64,000 nucleotides of DNA from Perilla frutescens (GCA_026008535.1 BRKX01000004.1:43094501-43158500), one strand, 5' to 3'; positions 43,591-54,726 are shown, counted from the first letter of the stretch. A program made the numbers and translations. Notes: a model not told the origin generated them from the letters alone.

Positions 43591-46236
43591 TTAGCCATCA
43601 GTCTGAGGATGAAATGTTGTGCTGAAATTTAGTCTCGTGCCCATCGCCTCTTGAAGGCTTTTCCAAAATCTCGATGTGAATCGGGTATCACGATCCGATG
43701 TGATAGAAACTGGAATCCCGTGCAATCTAACAATGTCTCTCACATAGATTTGAGCCAACCTGCTCAAATCTGTCGTGGACTTTATTGGAATAAAATGTGC
43801 TGACTTTGTCAGTCGATCCACGACAACCCAGACTACCGTGTTTCCTTTTACCGATCTAGGTAAACCAACAACGAAATCCATCGTGATATGCTCCCATTTC
43901 CATTCGGGAATCTCTAAAGGTTGCAACAAACCCGAAGGTCGTTGATGAACAGCTTTCACTTGTTGGCACGTCAAGCATCTTTCCACAAATGTTGCTATTT
44001 CACGTTTCATGTTGCTCCACCAAAAACTCTGCTTCAGATCTTTATACATTTTTGTACTCCCGGGATGGGCAACATACGGAGTACTATGAGCTTCCCTCAT
44101 AATCTCCAACTTCAATTCGTCAACATTTGGAACACACAGTCGATCACGAAACATCAACGTTCCGTCATCGGCTTCCTTGAACTCCTTTGGTTCGCCACTC
44201 CTGATCTTCAGTCGGATTTTCTCCAACTTATCATCTTTTGGTTGTGCTTCAACGATTCTTGCTCGCAGTTCAGGTTTAGCTACCACTGCAGCTATCGAAC
44301 TTGTCGTAGAGTCGGGTGTAACCACCACCTCTAACTCTAGTTTTTCCATTTCCCGTATGAGTTCTTTCATATCTGAGATGTGACCGTCAGATACCCTTGG
44401 CCCGTATCTGCTCAAGGCATCTGCAACCACGTTTGCCTTACCCGGGTGGTAATAAATCGTGCAGTCGTAGTCCTTTACTAATTCTAACCAACGTCTTTGC
44501 CTCATGTTCAACTCCTTCTGCTCGAAGATATACTTCAAGCTTTTGTGGTCGGTGAAGATTTCACATTTTACCCCATAGAGGTAATGCCTCCAGATTTTGA
44601 GAGCATGCACGACTGCGGCAAGCTCCAAATCATGGGTTGGGTAGTTTAACTCATTCGGTCTCAACTGACGAGAAGCATAGGCTACCACCTTCCCATTCTG
44701 CATCAACACGCATCCCAAGCCTAACTTAGATGCGTCTGTATAGATTACAAAGCCTTCTACTCCTTCTGGCAGTGTTAAGACTGGTGCAGTGGTCAATCTC
44801 TTTTTGAGTTCTTGGAAACTCTTCTCACATGCATCAGTCCACTCAAACTTGACCTTTTCCCTCAGAAGTTGAGTCATCGGCCTCGCTATCTTCGAGAAGT
44901 CCTTGATAAACTTTCGATAGTATCCTGCCAATCCGAGGAAACTTCTTATCTCATGAACATTTGTTGGTGATTTCCATCTTTCTACCGCTTCGATCTTTGC
45001 AGGGTCTACTTTGATTCCTCCTGCTGACACGATGTGTCCGAGGAACATCACTTCCTGGAGCCAAAATTCACACTTGTTGAACTTTGCGTAAAGTTTCTCC
45101 CTTCTTAGTGTTTCTAACACTATTCTCAAGTGTTCTTCGTGCTCCTTCTCGCTTTTTGAGTAAATTAGAATATCATCAATGAAGACCAGCACAAATTTGT
45201 CTAAATGCTCGTGAAAAACTCGATTCATCAAATCCATGAAGACTGCAGGAGCATTGGTTAGACCAAATGGCAACACTAGAAACTCGTAGTGGCCATACCT
45301 TGTTCGAAACGCGGTCTTAGGTATGTCTTCTTCTCTCACCTTGACTTGGTGATATCCAGATCGTAGATCGATCTTGGAAAATACCCTTGCACCAGATAAC
45401 TGATCAAAGAGATCATCAATCCTTGGAAGCGGATATTTGTTCTTCACGGTTAACTTGTTTAACTCGCGGTAGTCGATGCACATCCTCATCGAACCGTCCT
45501 TCTTTTTGACGAACAGGATCGGTGCTCCCCAAGGTGAAACACTAGGTCTTATGAAACCCAGTTCCAATAGTTCTTCCAGTTGCACCTTCAACTCCTCTAA
45601 CTCCTTCGGAGCTAAACGATATGGCGCTTTGGACATCGGTGCTGCACCTGGTTGTAGTTCGATGGTGAACTCCACTTGTCTATCTGGTGGCAATCCTGGC
45701 AACTCTTTTGGAAATATGTCATAGTACTCTCGTACCACCGGTACTTGATCGACTGTCAGCTCCTCCTCCTTCTTGCTCGATAAGTGCACTAAGAATGCTC
45801 GACACTCGCCCTTTCGAATCATCTTCATCGCTCTCAGCATTGATATGACGGGGATTGCATTTCCCATTCTTGTACCATAAAACTTTGTCTCGGCCCCACC
45901 CGGCTTTTGGAGTATAATCTCCTTTTCTTGGCATCGAATCGTGGCACATTCTTTGGTCAGCCAGTCCATACCGAAAATAATATCGAAGTCTCGTATCTCA
46001 AGTACATAGAGACTGACTGTGAAACTCTTTTCACCTATAAGCACATCTAGGTTCTGGCACATGCAATCAGACAAAAGCGTTCGCCCTGAAGGAATGCTTA
46101 CGGCTAAAGGCTCTTTTGCTAACTCAGGTTCAAGATTCATACGCCTACAGGCATTTCTAGAGATGAATGAATGCGAAGCTCCAGTATCAAACAAGGCAAG
46201 CACAGGTACATCACACATACTGATCATACCTGCCAA
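43591..46236 (-). CDS. Protease-RT-RNase H-integrase of the Tekay-type element
   Basis: 881 open codons in the gag frame. The natural upstream part runs back to the TAG at 46333. Protease: ALFDTGASHSFIS (residues ~15-27), FDIIFGMDWL. RT: IRPSVSPWGAPILFVKKKDG, MCIDYRELNKLTVKNKYPLP, FSKIDLRSGYHQ, and the catalytic LVFIDDILIYS. RNase H: FVIYTDASKLGLGCVLMQ, DLELAAVVHALK, IFTDHKSL. Integrase zinc site: AHPGSTKMYKDL then CLTCQQVK. Integrase core: ITMDFVVGLP (first Asp), ITSDRDTRFTSRFW (second Asp). The TAA at 43591-43593 falls just before the residues that hold the catalytic Glu, so the active site is split. The stop needs only one C-to-T change from CAA. Confidence 0.96.
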   Translation of the reverse strand: MAGMISMCDVPVLALFDTGASHSFISRNACRRMNLEPELAKEPLAVSIPSGRTLLSDCMCQNLDVLIGEKSFTVSLYVLEIRDFDIIFGMDWLTKECATIRCQEKEIILQKPGGAETKFYGTRMGNAIPVISMLRAMKMIRKGECRAFLVHLSSKKEEELTVDQVPVVREYYDIFPKELPGLPPDRQVEFTIELQPGAAPMSKAPYRLAPKELEELKVQLEELLELGFIRPSVSPWGAPILFVKKKDGSMRMCIDYRELNKLTVKNKYPLPRIDDLFDQLSGARVFSKIDLRSGYHQVKVREEDIPKTAFRTRYGHYEFLVLPFGLTNAPAVFMDLMNRVFHEHLDKFVLVFIDDILIYSKSEKEHEEHLRIVLETLRREKLYAKFNKCEFWLQEVMFLGHIVSAGGIKVDPAKIEAVERWKSPTNVHEIRSFLGLAGYYRKFIKDFSKIARPMTQLLREKVKFEWTDACEKSFQELKKRLTTAPVLTLPEGVEGFVIYTDASKLGLGCVLMQNGKVVAYASRQLRPNELNYPTHDLELAAVVHALKIWRHYLYGVKCEIFTDHKSLKYIFEQKELNMRQRRWLELVKDYDCTIYYHPGKANVVADALSRYGPRVSDGHISDMKELIREMEKLELEVVVTPDSTTSSIAAVVAKPELRARIVEAQPKDDKLEKIRLKIRSGEPKEFKEADDGTLMFRDRLCVPNVDELKLEIMREAHSTPYVAHPGSTKMYKDLKQSFWWSNMKREIATFVERCLTCQQVKAVHQRPSGLLQPLEIPEWKWEHITMDFVVGLPRSVKGNTVVWVVVDRLTKSAHFIPIKSTTDLSRLAQIYVRDIVRLHGIPVSITSDRDTRFTSRFWKSLQEAMGTRLNFSTTFHPQTDG

Positions 46237-46332
46237 GTTTCCAGGATTTCCGGCAGCCTCCTGCTGATTCAGCGCATATGCTCGGGCCTGTTGAGGTGCC
46301 CTCTGATTCTGGTTCTGGTTTTGCTGAGGCCT

Positions 46333-47301
46333 CTAGTTTCCTCGGTTGTTGCCATTGCCTCGACCACCTCCTCCCTGTGGTCCCTGTTGTCTCTGGTCTG
46401 GCGCTTCTGACTTCTGCTGACACCGATTAGCAAAGTGACCCGGTTGGCCACAACGATAGCAGGTAAGGCACTTTCCAAAATGGTGTTTGCGGCAGGTGGC
46501 ACACTGCGGTGCATAACCTTGGTAGCCCTGAGGCCCCGCTGCCGCATTCCCTTGGCCAGCTGGCCTTTGTCCATAGCCTCCTCCACCCTGATAATTGGGC
46601 TGGAAATTCTTTTTCTGGTGCCCATGCTGAGGACCTTCCCACTTTCGCTTTCCCTTAGGGTCAGCCGTAGACGGATGAGACGCCGACCCCTTCAAGGCTC
46701 CCTGCATTGCCTCAATGCTCAGTGTCCAGCTCAAAAATTGGCCATAATTAGCTCCGTCCTTCCCGACTAGAGCAGTCCCGATCTCAGGCCTCAGTCCCAT
46801 ACGGAACTTTTCAATCCGTTTCTCTTCAGTATCTACTGTCTGAGGCGCATACCTCGATAGTCTGTTGAATTTCAGGTCGTAGTCAGCCACAGAACCGCTA
46901 CCTTGTTTCAGATTCCAGAACTCGTTCGCCTTCTGGTGCTGATAGTGAGTTGGAATATATTTCTGATACAGAATGGACTTGAAATCTTCCCAAGTGAATA
47001 TCTCCCAATCATCATCGGGAATCGTTCGTCTCACTGACTCCCACCAGAAATCGGCATCGTCTACTAGTTGGTATAGCGCACAGGCTATCTTTTCCTTGTC
47101 ATCACATTGGAGAAATCTGAAAATTTTCTCCAAAGCACGAACCCATCTCTCCGCCGCGAGTGGGTCACCTTCCCCATTGAACACCGGGGGATTATGATGT
47201 CGAAATTCAATTTCGATTCGCGGTCCTTGGACCGGCGGCTCCACCGGCACCTCTGGCATCGCTAGATTAACGTTTCTCGGTCTTCTTCCCCTCGGAGGCA
47301 T
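46333..47301 (-). CDS. Gag of the Tekay-type element
   Basis: 322 codons from MPPRGRRPRNVNLAMPEV to a TAG at 46333-46335. The retrotransposon gag domain is clear: NPPVFNGEGDPLAAERWVRA, ADFWWESVRRTIPDDDWEI, FKSILYQKYIPTHYQHQKAN, and EKRIEKFRMGLRPEI. Then come a Gly/Gln-rich stretch and a CCHC knuckle CYRCGQPGHFANRC (near residues 279-292). Gag forms the particle and binds the RNA. The TAG is in frame with the protease and stands where Gln would be usual (one C-to-T change). Readthrough cannot be excluded, but simple mutation is more likely. The N-terminal Met is the first in the frame. Confidence 0.95.
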   Translation of the reverse strand: MPPRGRRPRNVNLAMPEVPVEPPVQGPRIEIEFRHHNPPVFNGEGDPLAAERWVRALEKIFRFLQCDDKEKIACALYQLVDDADFWWESVRRTIPDDDWEIFTWEDFKSILYQKYIPTHYQHQKANEFWNLKQGSGSVADYDLKFNRLSRYAPQTVDTEEKRIEKFRMGLRPEIGTALVGKDGANYGQFLSWTLSIEAMQGALKGSASHPSTADPKGKRKWEGPQHGHQKKNFQPNYQGGGGYGQRPAGQGNAAAGPQGYQGYAPQCATCRKHHFGKCLTCYRCGQPGHFANRCQQKSEAPDQRQQGPQGGGGRGNGNNRGN

Positions 47302-47579
47302 CCTGCACTAACCGAGTTCCAATAAGAATCATGATCATAAAGATCATTACGTATCGCCATTCAATTGATCAATAAAGAATCTCTTGGGTACAACCTCTCC
47401 GTTGATCCCAAACACGCATGATCTAAACCGATACATGCTTAATGAATCAAGAAGTCTCATAAGACAGCCTATGTTCAGCAACTATAGGCTAGATTCATCT
47501 ATGTTCTCTAAGTCATACCATACTGCTCTATCCGAGCGTACCAATAATCAGATTCCAACAATCAAAATGCACAATAACA
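47302..47579 (-). other. Leader of the Tekay-type element, part next to gag
   Basis: Untranslated DNA between gag and the minisatellite. No ORF of note. Confidence 0.6.
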
Positions 47580-48085
47580 TGGATTGAATCATTAGGGCCT
47601 CCCCGCCCATAAAAATCATTTTGAAATTTTCAAAAGATCACGTCATACAGAATCCAAGAATCATGGCATCCCTGCCAACAGTTAAACGTATATGGCCTAC
47701 ATACCAACATGAATACGTCCAAATGGCACTCCTGCCCACGTAATCATAAAAATGGCTCACCCGCCAAATTTAAACATATTTGACTCACTCGTCAAAATTA
47801 ATCACAAATGGGGCTAACCTGCCGACAAAGAATCATGTATATGACCTACCCGCCAATATACAATATAAGTTTCGGCTTATCCGCCAATTTTAAAGCATCA
47901 TTCGGCTTTCTTGCCGGTATCTAACACATGTATATGGCTAGACCGCCAGTATACAATCACATATATGGCTAAACCGCCAGCATCAAACATATATACGGCT
48001 AAACCGCCAGTATATAATCACATTTATGGCTAAACCGCCATTATCAAACTTATATACGGCTAAACCGCCAGTATATAATAACATA
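47580..48085 (-). repeat. ~30 bp minisatellite in the leader of the Tekay-type element
   Basis: About 14 units with the core ATGGCTAAACCGCCA (plus strand) separated by AT-rich spacers. The units near 47930-48085 are regular, alternating spacers like TATATAATCACAT and ATCAAACATAT, which gives a ~60 bp double period. Units toward 47580 are increasingly diverged. It lies between the gag start (47301) and the PBS (48312), in the untranslated leader. Confidence 0.85.
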
Positions 48086-48300
48086 ACTCACCATTGTATC
48101 CAAATAACAATGATTCGTTTCATAATATCCAAATAAACAATGCATCTCATAATTGTCAAATATTTGATATTCCAAACTCATAAAAATATGCGTATCTTTG
48201 CTGTTGCGTGAGAGAGGAGCTGAGGGCTTATAAGATAATAACCAAAGACTCAACAAGGGAACAAACAAGATGACCCAGCAGGCTGCAGAGTTGCAAACCT

Positions 48301-48312
48301 GCTCTGATACCA
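48301..48312 (-). other. Primer binding site, tRNA-iMet (Tekay-type element)
   Basis: The minus strand reads TGGTATCAGAGC three bases after the LTR. The match continues loosely with AGGTTTGCAAC, as in the tRNA-iMet complement. Confidence 0.93.
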
Positions 48313-48315
48313 ATC

Positions 48316-51108
48316 TGTAGCGCCCCGATCCCGAAAGACCATGGAAATGAGCGCCACGGGGGTGGGGATTTAGAAGAGGGGAAAGAAAGGGGATTTCGAG
48401 GATAATTCTCAAGGAACAATTCCAAATTAGTTCAATAATAGAATACGATCATCGTAACAAATTCAGAGTTATATATATATCCAACATGAGTTTTTGGTCT
48501 TGCGGAAGCTAAGAAATATCAAAAGAAATAGTACGATGATCAGAGGTTAAGACGAGCCAAGACAACGGGTTAGCTACAAAAGTACACATATAAGCCCCAT
48601 CACAGCTCATCGTCTCCACGCTCCAGCTCATTGTCCTGAAAACATTTGAGAAAATATTTGGGCTGAGTACTAATGTACTCAGTGGGTTTTCTGAGAAAAA
48701 TCGAGTTATCAAAAGCATTTGATAAAATAATTATCTGTGAGTATGCAGATGAATCTTAGAAGGTTTTGTAAAGGGAAATGCATCTAAGTTCATCAAAACG
48801 TTTTACATGAATGTGTTCACCAGTAAATCCTGAAGTGAATCTTGATCCATCAGTAAACCCTGAAATGGACCCACTCACCAGTAAACCCTGAAGTGAGCTA
48901 AGTACGACACCCGCAACCACCACTACATCATCATGCGCAATTACCGAGTAAACCCTCAAGGTAATTAAAAGTTCTTTTAGCTAAGAACAGCCAGGGATTG
49001 GGTGCGACTCAAACCAAGCAAGACTGTAGCTACTCACATTGACACAGCGCTGGTATATGAGACTCCGACAACCACAGCAAGCAGAACGAATCATTTTACA
49101 CAGATAATCATATATGCACATTTGTTTTAAAACGAGCTTAATAACTCAAACATAGCATTTTGAGAAAGATAGTATACGCCCACCTTTTGACTATAATAGT
49201 CGAAGCTTTTTAGTTTCTTCAGAATCGAGCAACACCACAATGATTACGTCTTACGGCAAATGATCTATGAGTATCAAAATTCATCTTAGAACCTCCACGA
49301 GGTCAAGACTCTCGCAATTACATAGTTTCACATGCTCGTCGGTTAAACCGACCCAAGTTAAACCTCAATAGCTTAACAATTGCCTACTCCGGCAATGAAT
49401 AATGTCTCAAATCTCAACAATACTAAATCACATAAATGAGACTCAGCAACATCATATACCTATGGGAGTTTATTAAACAAAGAGACCCTTTTTAAAATAC
49501 ATTTATCTCATTCGAGCATAAATCGAACACTTGGCGTGCGATTTTAAATGACACAATTTAAATCCATCGTTAAAACCGATCTTAGCTCAAGGGTCCTCAC
49601 AACCCTAGCTACTAACTGATAAGGACACTCCTTAGCATCATTGAAGGAGTTAAAAGATCCCTTAATTGATTTCGAATAAGGGCGATTTGAAAATTGAAAA
49701 TTTGTTGAGCAATCTGCACAACAACTGACTTTGATGATTTATCAAAATTTATCCAGAGGGAATTAGGGGCTGCGCCCTATACCATTAGAAAGACACTTAA
49801 GTCTAGTTTCCGGAACACTTTTCGGTGACTCCATACGATAACTAACGAAAAAGTTATGACCGTTTTACTAGAAGGTAGCAAATCTGCCACGAATTTCTGA
49901 AAACCGAAACATGACCTAACTTTGCCGATTTTTCATAATTTACTCAGAAAGAATTAGAGATTGAGACCTATACTGTTGGAAAGCCAAGGAAGTCTAGTTT
50001 CCGGAAAAATTTACGGTGTCTCAATCGGACGTCTAACGAGGGAGTTATGCTCATTTAACCGAAGGGTGGCATGTCTGCCGAAAGACTTGCGCGGGCGCGC
50101 GACCTTGCGCGCTCGCGCGCGTCCCCGCGCTCGCGCGGCCTATGCGCGCTCGCGCGCGTCCCCGCGATCGCGCGGAACTGAGGCCGAGAGTCGTGGGAAC
50201 GATGACAGACGCCATGATACTCGATATACAAGCATTCAAATCATCTAAACACATCTAGAACTCAACCAAATTTCAACTAACATGCTTTGAATCAAATCAA
50301 ACTTTATCTCTACCATCTAACATGCTTCAAACCATAAATAAAACACATAGCACGATTTCGAAAATACCTTTCGAAAATTACTCGGAAAGCTTGAAAAGTG
50401 GTGAAGATGGCTGGAATCAGCTGGGGTTTAGTTGGATCGACGCTTGCAACGACGTAGACGAACACCGAAAGAGAATGGTGAAGAACGGGTGGAACGAAGC
50501 TTGAGCTCCTCTCAACAATGGCTGCAACTCCTTACTACTCTCTCTCTCTCTCTCTTTCTTTCTCAGAAAATGGAAGAAAAGAAGATAGAATGAAGAAGAA
50601 GAAAAAGAAGAAGAAGAAGAAGAAGAAGAAAGGAACGAAGAAGAAGATGAAATGGTGAAAATGGCTATGGTATTTTCATAAATCCAATTTGGTTGATTTG
50701 GGGGACATGGGTGACGGGAAGGCATGGGAGAGGTGAGGGGAAGGCATGGCCTCCCATGCCTTGAGAGTCAACTTGAAAAATACCCGGTTTAAATACCGGT
50801 TGTTCGGTTATCGTGATATTTTCCGTCTCCGAAAAAAATCCCAAATTGGACCGAAACGGATGAAATAATTCATTGATTTTAAGACCATAAATTAAATATA
50901 TTTTATTTTTTTGAAATATTTTAAATACGCCAAGTGACACAAATCAATAAATCGATTAATAAACATATTTAAAATATATTTTGATTTTCATCGATACAAC
51001 ACATCGCAAGTTCGGTTAAACCACCGAATTACGAAAATTTTAAAATGACGCGACTCCCATAGTCTATAATTGCAATTAATTATATACAAAAAGGTTTGGG
51101 GCACTACA
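48316..51108 (-). repeat. 5' LTR of the Tekay-type element
   Basis: 2.8 kb copy of the 3' LTR. The outer end GCACTACA touches the ATTTA duplication and a TTA microsatellite; the inner end touches the PBS. It carries the promoter for the element RNA. Confidence 0.96.
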
Positions 51109-51155
<47 letters not shown>

Positions 51156-51156
51156 G
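51109..51156. repeat. TTA microsatellite at the Tekay insertion edge
   Basis: (TTA)n of about 14 units begins inside the ATTTA target duplication. The Tekay element therefore landed at the edge of a microsatellite. Confidence 0.93.
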
Positions 51157-51450
51157 AATTAGGGGCCACATAGCCCCCTCGACTATTTTAAGGGTCGCAT
51201 TGCCTCCTCTTTGACTATTTTGTCCATTTAGCCCTCTCGACTCTATAAAATGACTCACATATATTGCCCCTTCTATGGACGGAAAAGTTAACACCATTAA
51301 CAAACACAAACACACATTTTTCTCACACACTAAGATTTTTCACATACTTTTTACTTATAGTTTTACAATTAACCAAAACTGCTACAAATTAATAAATTAT
51401 GGTTAATAGTTAATAAAAGAATAAATATTCAAAAAATTATTAATAAATTA
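51157..51450. other. Spacer with a possible short repeat
   Basis: A phrase series (GGCCACATAGCCCCCTCGAC, GTCGCATTGCCTCCTCTTTGAC, TTTAGCCCTCTCGACTC) repeats a C-rich core about every 35 bp. No gene. Identity unknown. Confidence 0.4.
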
Positions 51451-51452
51451 AC

Positions 51453-51473
51453 TAACTAACTAACTAACTAACT

Positions 51474-51515
<42 letters not shown>

Positions 51516-51540
51516 AATAATAATAATAATAATAATAATT
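51453..51540. repeat. Compound microsatellite CTAA / CAA / TAA
   Basis: (CTAA)n, then (CAA)n, then (TAA)n in direct succession. Each tract can arise from the previous one by single base changes. Confidence 0.92.
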
Positions 51541-53410
51541 AACACTTAGTTACCATCTTCCAAATAGGTATCTCCATAGATGAACATTCATACCATATTT
51601 CTTAAGGCATAGCACTTCATTAGATTTCTCAGATTTAATTGGTCATTGAGACACAATTTGAGACAAATCATGAATCGCACGAGAATAAAAATATTTGCTA
51701 AACACCTTTTATAAAATAATAAAGAGAAACCTAAGGAATATATATTGTCTGTATTGAATAATTGGTTATCCATTGCACCATCAAGGTCAGAATGAGCAGA
51801 AGAATAGACTGAGCAGCTACTGATGTTGGAACTGTTGTCTCCTAGAAAGAGTTAACTTCAGCAACAACATTCGGATTCTGAACTATGTTATCAACTCTTG
51901 CCTTTCACTGTATATCTACTTCACAAACTCTCCTTTTCTCCTTTGATTTCTTCTCTTTAGTGGTAGTCATAACATGAGCTTCTCTAAACTTCTTATGATT
52001 TGCTTCACTTTATTCCAGCTCGACAACAACATTGAGTGACTTCAGATTCAAAATACTTCTTGTTGGAGATGTCATTGATCTAGAGCAAGAGACATAGTGG
52101 ATCCAAAATCCATCTTCCAACTCTTTCCAACTCCCTTACACTTCAAAACATTATTCTCTTATGCTCATCTCAACAACAAAAATACAAACAAGCCAACAAA
52201 TAGCAAACATTCTCAATTGCTACCTTTCAAAATTTGGCTTCTTTTTTTTTCTTTTCCTCTTCCACACAAATTTTTTCTTATGTTTTTTTTTTCTCTTTTT
52301 TTTCGATTTTTTTTTCTTTTTCTTTTTCAACCCTCGAGCTTATGAGAATATCTTTCACCCCAATTTCAACATCTTCATTCTTTCCCCACAAAAATACTAG
52401 TTTCCATAACAAGATACCCTTATTCACCTTCCGAACCCCCTATCATCCAAGTTAATGAACAAAAGACAATTATGGCTCAAATTGGCTAGCAAAGGTCGAT
52501 TTTTCAGTTAATGTTTAGGAATTAATATGGATATGAAAAGATGGCCTCAAATCACTTCTAAATTCTACATATAATCAAGCTTATTCGAATAGAAACCATG
52601 GCAAGTTCTAAACACACCAAAGCACGCATGACAAACACTCATGAAAGAAATCAAAATGTGCATTGATATACAGTTAAGGCTCAAAAAGCTCACAGGACTG
52701 TTCATGCTCCATCTATTTCAATTCCGAGTACATCAATTCAAATAAGTCAATATCAGTCAAATTTACGCAATATTTTCAAAATAATGATCATTTTCATCAT
52801 TAGCATTTCACGAGTTCACCAAAACATGACTCTCAACAACAAAAACACACAAAAACAAACAGACGCTGAGAAATAAATAAAAAACACGTGCCAAACATAT
52901 CATATCCATCCCTCTTCCCCAAACTTATTCAACTGCAAAGAGAATAAGTTTGGAGGGAACTAAATAAAGATGTGTTTGGAACGAACTCACCGTACACCAA
53001 CATGGAGAAAAGGACCTCGAAACCCGGCATGGATGATCTCAGAATAGCTTTTGGGCTCCAAACGCCTTTCTACAAGTTAGCACACTAAAACAAGAACACA
53101 AAATAAAAGCAAAGAAAGAAAACAAAGCAGATAAAATAAAAAAATATGATGGGTTACCTCCCATCCAGTGCTTTATTTAACATCTTTAGCTAGACGATAC
53201 CTCAGCAGTCAACGAGGTCTAAAACAGCAGTCCAACCAATAGAATTGTCACCCCTTTCGAGGACTGCTATCCACTTCCACTGTTGGCTTCTTTGGTGCCA
53301 CTGTAACGAGCATAACTCCTTTCACATTCTTCTTTCGGAAGACCTGAAATTTAACTCTCATCTTCTTTGGAGCTAGAGCTGCAGAAAATCCTCCATCGTC
53401 TTGTAAAACC
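51541..53410 (-). other. 3' non-coding part of the Athila-like element and its truncated end
   Basis: From about 52100 to 53410 the DNA is the C/T-rich, coding-free stretch that follows gag-protease on the minus strand. The phrase GGATGGGAGGTAACCCA at about 53152-53168 (minus), after TTAAATAAAGCACT, is common downstream of the coding region in Athila/Tat elements. No RT, RNase H, integrase or 3' LTR is seen. From 51541 to 52100 the origin is unclear. Confidence 0.5.
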
Positions 53411-53580
53411 ATGCACATCTCAGATAACTATGTTTTTGGAGCTGCAGGAATAGATATCTTTGGGGTCTTCATCACTGACTTCTCTTCCGGCTTGTCAGTC
53501 AGATCATCCATGAAGCTATGGGCCAAACTCACATCATCACACTGCGGGATATCCTTTGGTGGAGGATTTCGAACAATAAC

Positions 53581-54726
53581 TCATTCTCTATCAATCCCCA
53601 AAGTCATCGTGCCTCTCTTCATGTCCAACTCCGCTTCACAAGTTGCTAGAAATGGTATCCCCAAGATTAGAGGCATCTTGGGGTCTTCGGGCATATCCAA
53701 CACCACAAAATCAGCAGGGAACATAAAATTTGCCACTTTGACAAGCACATCTTCGATAACACCTCGTGGCTTGGCATATGATCTATCTGCAAGCTGGATT
53801 TCCATCTCAATCTCTTCCAAAGCTCTCAATTGCAGCCTCTTATACACAGTGAGAGACATCAAGTTAATGCTAGCTCCAGAATCGCATAGCACTCTCTCAA
53901 AATAAGATCTCCCAATCTTCACAGGAATAGTGAAACTACCCGGATCTGCCATCTTCAACGATAGCTTCTTTTGCAGCCAATCACTGCACTCTTCCACCAG
54001 ATGAACCATCTCGACAGCCTCCACCTTCTTCTTTCTCGCGACGGCCTCTTTCAAGATTTTAACTCCACCAGGCAAACCTCGTAAAGTATTAAGAAGGGGG
54101 ATATTGATGTGTACCTTTTTGAAGATGTCGAACAGATGATCATTAGCAGAATTTGGGGGAGAAGGAAGGGACACAGGTGGCGCCACCTTTGGAGCTGCAG
54201 TTGGCGCGCGTACGGCTGTAGTGCTCTCTGTCTTGCCATACACCACTTGAATGGCATTGCAGTACGCATTCGGGTTAACTTCAGTGTGGCTTGGAAACTG
54301 TCCCGGCTTGTGTTGAGTTGCCACTTGGTTTGCCAGTTGGCTCACTTGCACTTCTAGTATATTAACTTGCTTCGATAAGGCGCTGACGGTCCCTTCAATT
54401 TGCGTAATCTTTGTGCCGGTGGCCCCGATGAATGTGTTTTGATTAGAAATAAAATGTGCCACCATGTCTTCCAGTGATGGCTTCTTTGGCTCAGCGGGGG
54501 TTGCAGTAGGAGCAATAAGACCCGGAGGTTGCAAGGTATTGTTGGGATTCACATAGGAAAAGTTCAGGTGATTCCTATTGCTTGGATGATATACCGGATT
54601 GTTGTTCTGAAATCCTTGCGGTCCTTTATTGTAAGTGCCACTATTGAAGTTCCTCTGATTGACAAAGTTCACAGTTTCCACCGTAGAGAGCTCTGAACCT
54701 TGCTGCTGAATGGCATTCACTTCCAT
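53581..54726 (-). CDS. Gag C-terminus and protease of an Athila-like gypsy element
   Basis: 381 open codons. The first part is Asn/Gln/Pro-rich gag (SNRNHLNFSYVNPNNTLQPP), with a heptad-like helix (ISQ-type pattern, KQVNILEVQVSQLANQV) suited to self-association. The second part is a retropepsin: SFTIPVKIGRSYFERVLCDS then GASINLMSL, with active-site D-S-G-A near residue 283, and the flap-side PLILGIPFL. It ends with TGA. The same frame continues for about 50 codons (VIVRNPPPKDIPQCDD onward) before another stop, so the TGA may be a recent mutation. The Met start is arbitrary; gag proper lies to the right at 54847-55512. RT does not follow. Confidence 0.88.
   Translation of the reverse strand: MEVNAIQQQGSELSTVETVNFVNQRNFNSGTYNKGPQGFQNNNPVYHPSNRNHLNFSYVNPNNTLQPPGLIAPTATPAEPKKPSLEDMVAHFISNQNTFIGATGTKITQIEGTVSALSKQVNILEVQVSQLANQVATQHKPGQFPSHTEVNPNAYCNAIQVVYGKTESTTAVRAPTAAPKVAPPVSLPSPPNSANDHLFDIFKKVHINIPLLNTLRGLPGGVKILKEAVARKKKVEAVEMVHLVEECSDWLQKKLSLKMADPGSFTIPVKIGRSYFERVLCDSGASINLMSLTVYKRLQLRALEEIEMEIQLADRSYAKPRGVIEDVLVKVANFMFPADFVVLDMPEDPKMPLILGIPFLATCEAELDMKRGTMTLGIDRE

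Larger units (their letters stand above)
40014..51108 (-). mobile_element. Full-length Ty3/gypsy chromovirus (Tekay/Del type)
   Basis: An 11.1 kb element on the minus strand with ATTTA on both sides (40009-40013 and 51109-51113), a perfect 5 bp target duplication. LTRs are 2786 bp (40014-42799) and 2793 bp (48316-51108), both TGTAG...CTACA. In minus order: 5' LTR, PBS (48301-48312), ~1 kb leader with a minisatellite, gag, protease, RT, RNase H, integrase, chromodomain, polypurine tract, 3' LTR. The coding region is one frame from 47301 to 42835, about 1,488 codons, broken only by TAG at 46333-46335 and TAA at 43591-43593. I counted about 18 LTR substitutions, near 0.65 %, so the insertion is very recent (inference). 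Long LTRs and a C-terminal chromodomain fit Tekay/Del. Confidence 0.96.

Noticed and set aside
47580..48085. Regular ~30 bp repeats with AT-rich spacers looked like a CRISPR array.
   Set aside because: Spacers are themselves related, units are diverged, and the array is the leader of a plant retrotransposon.
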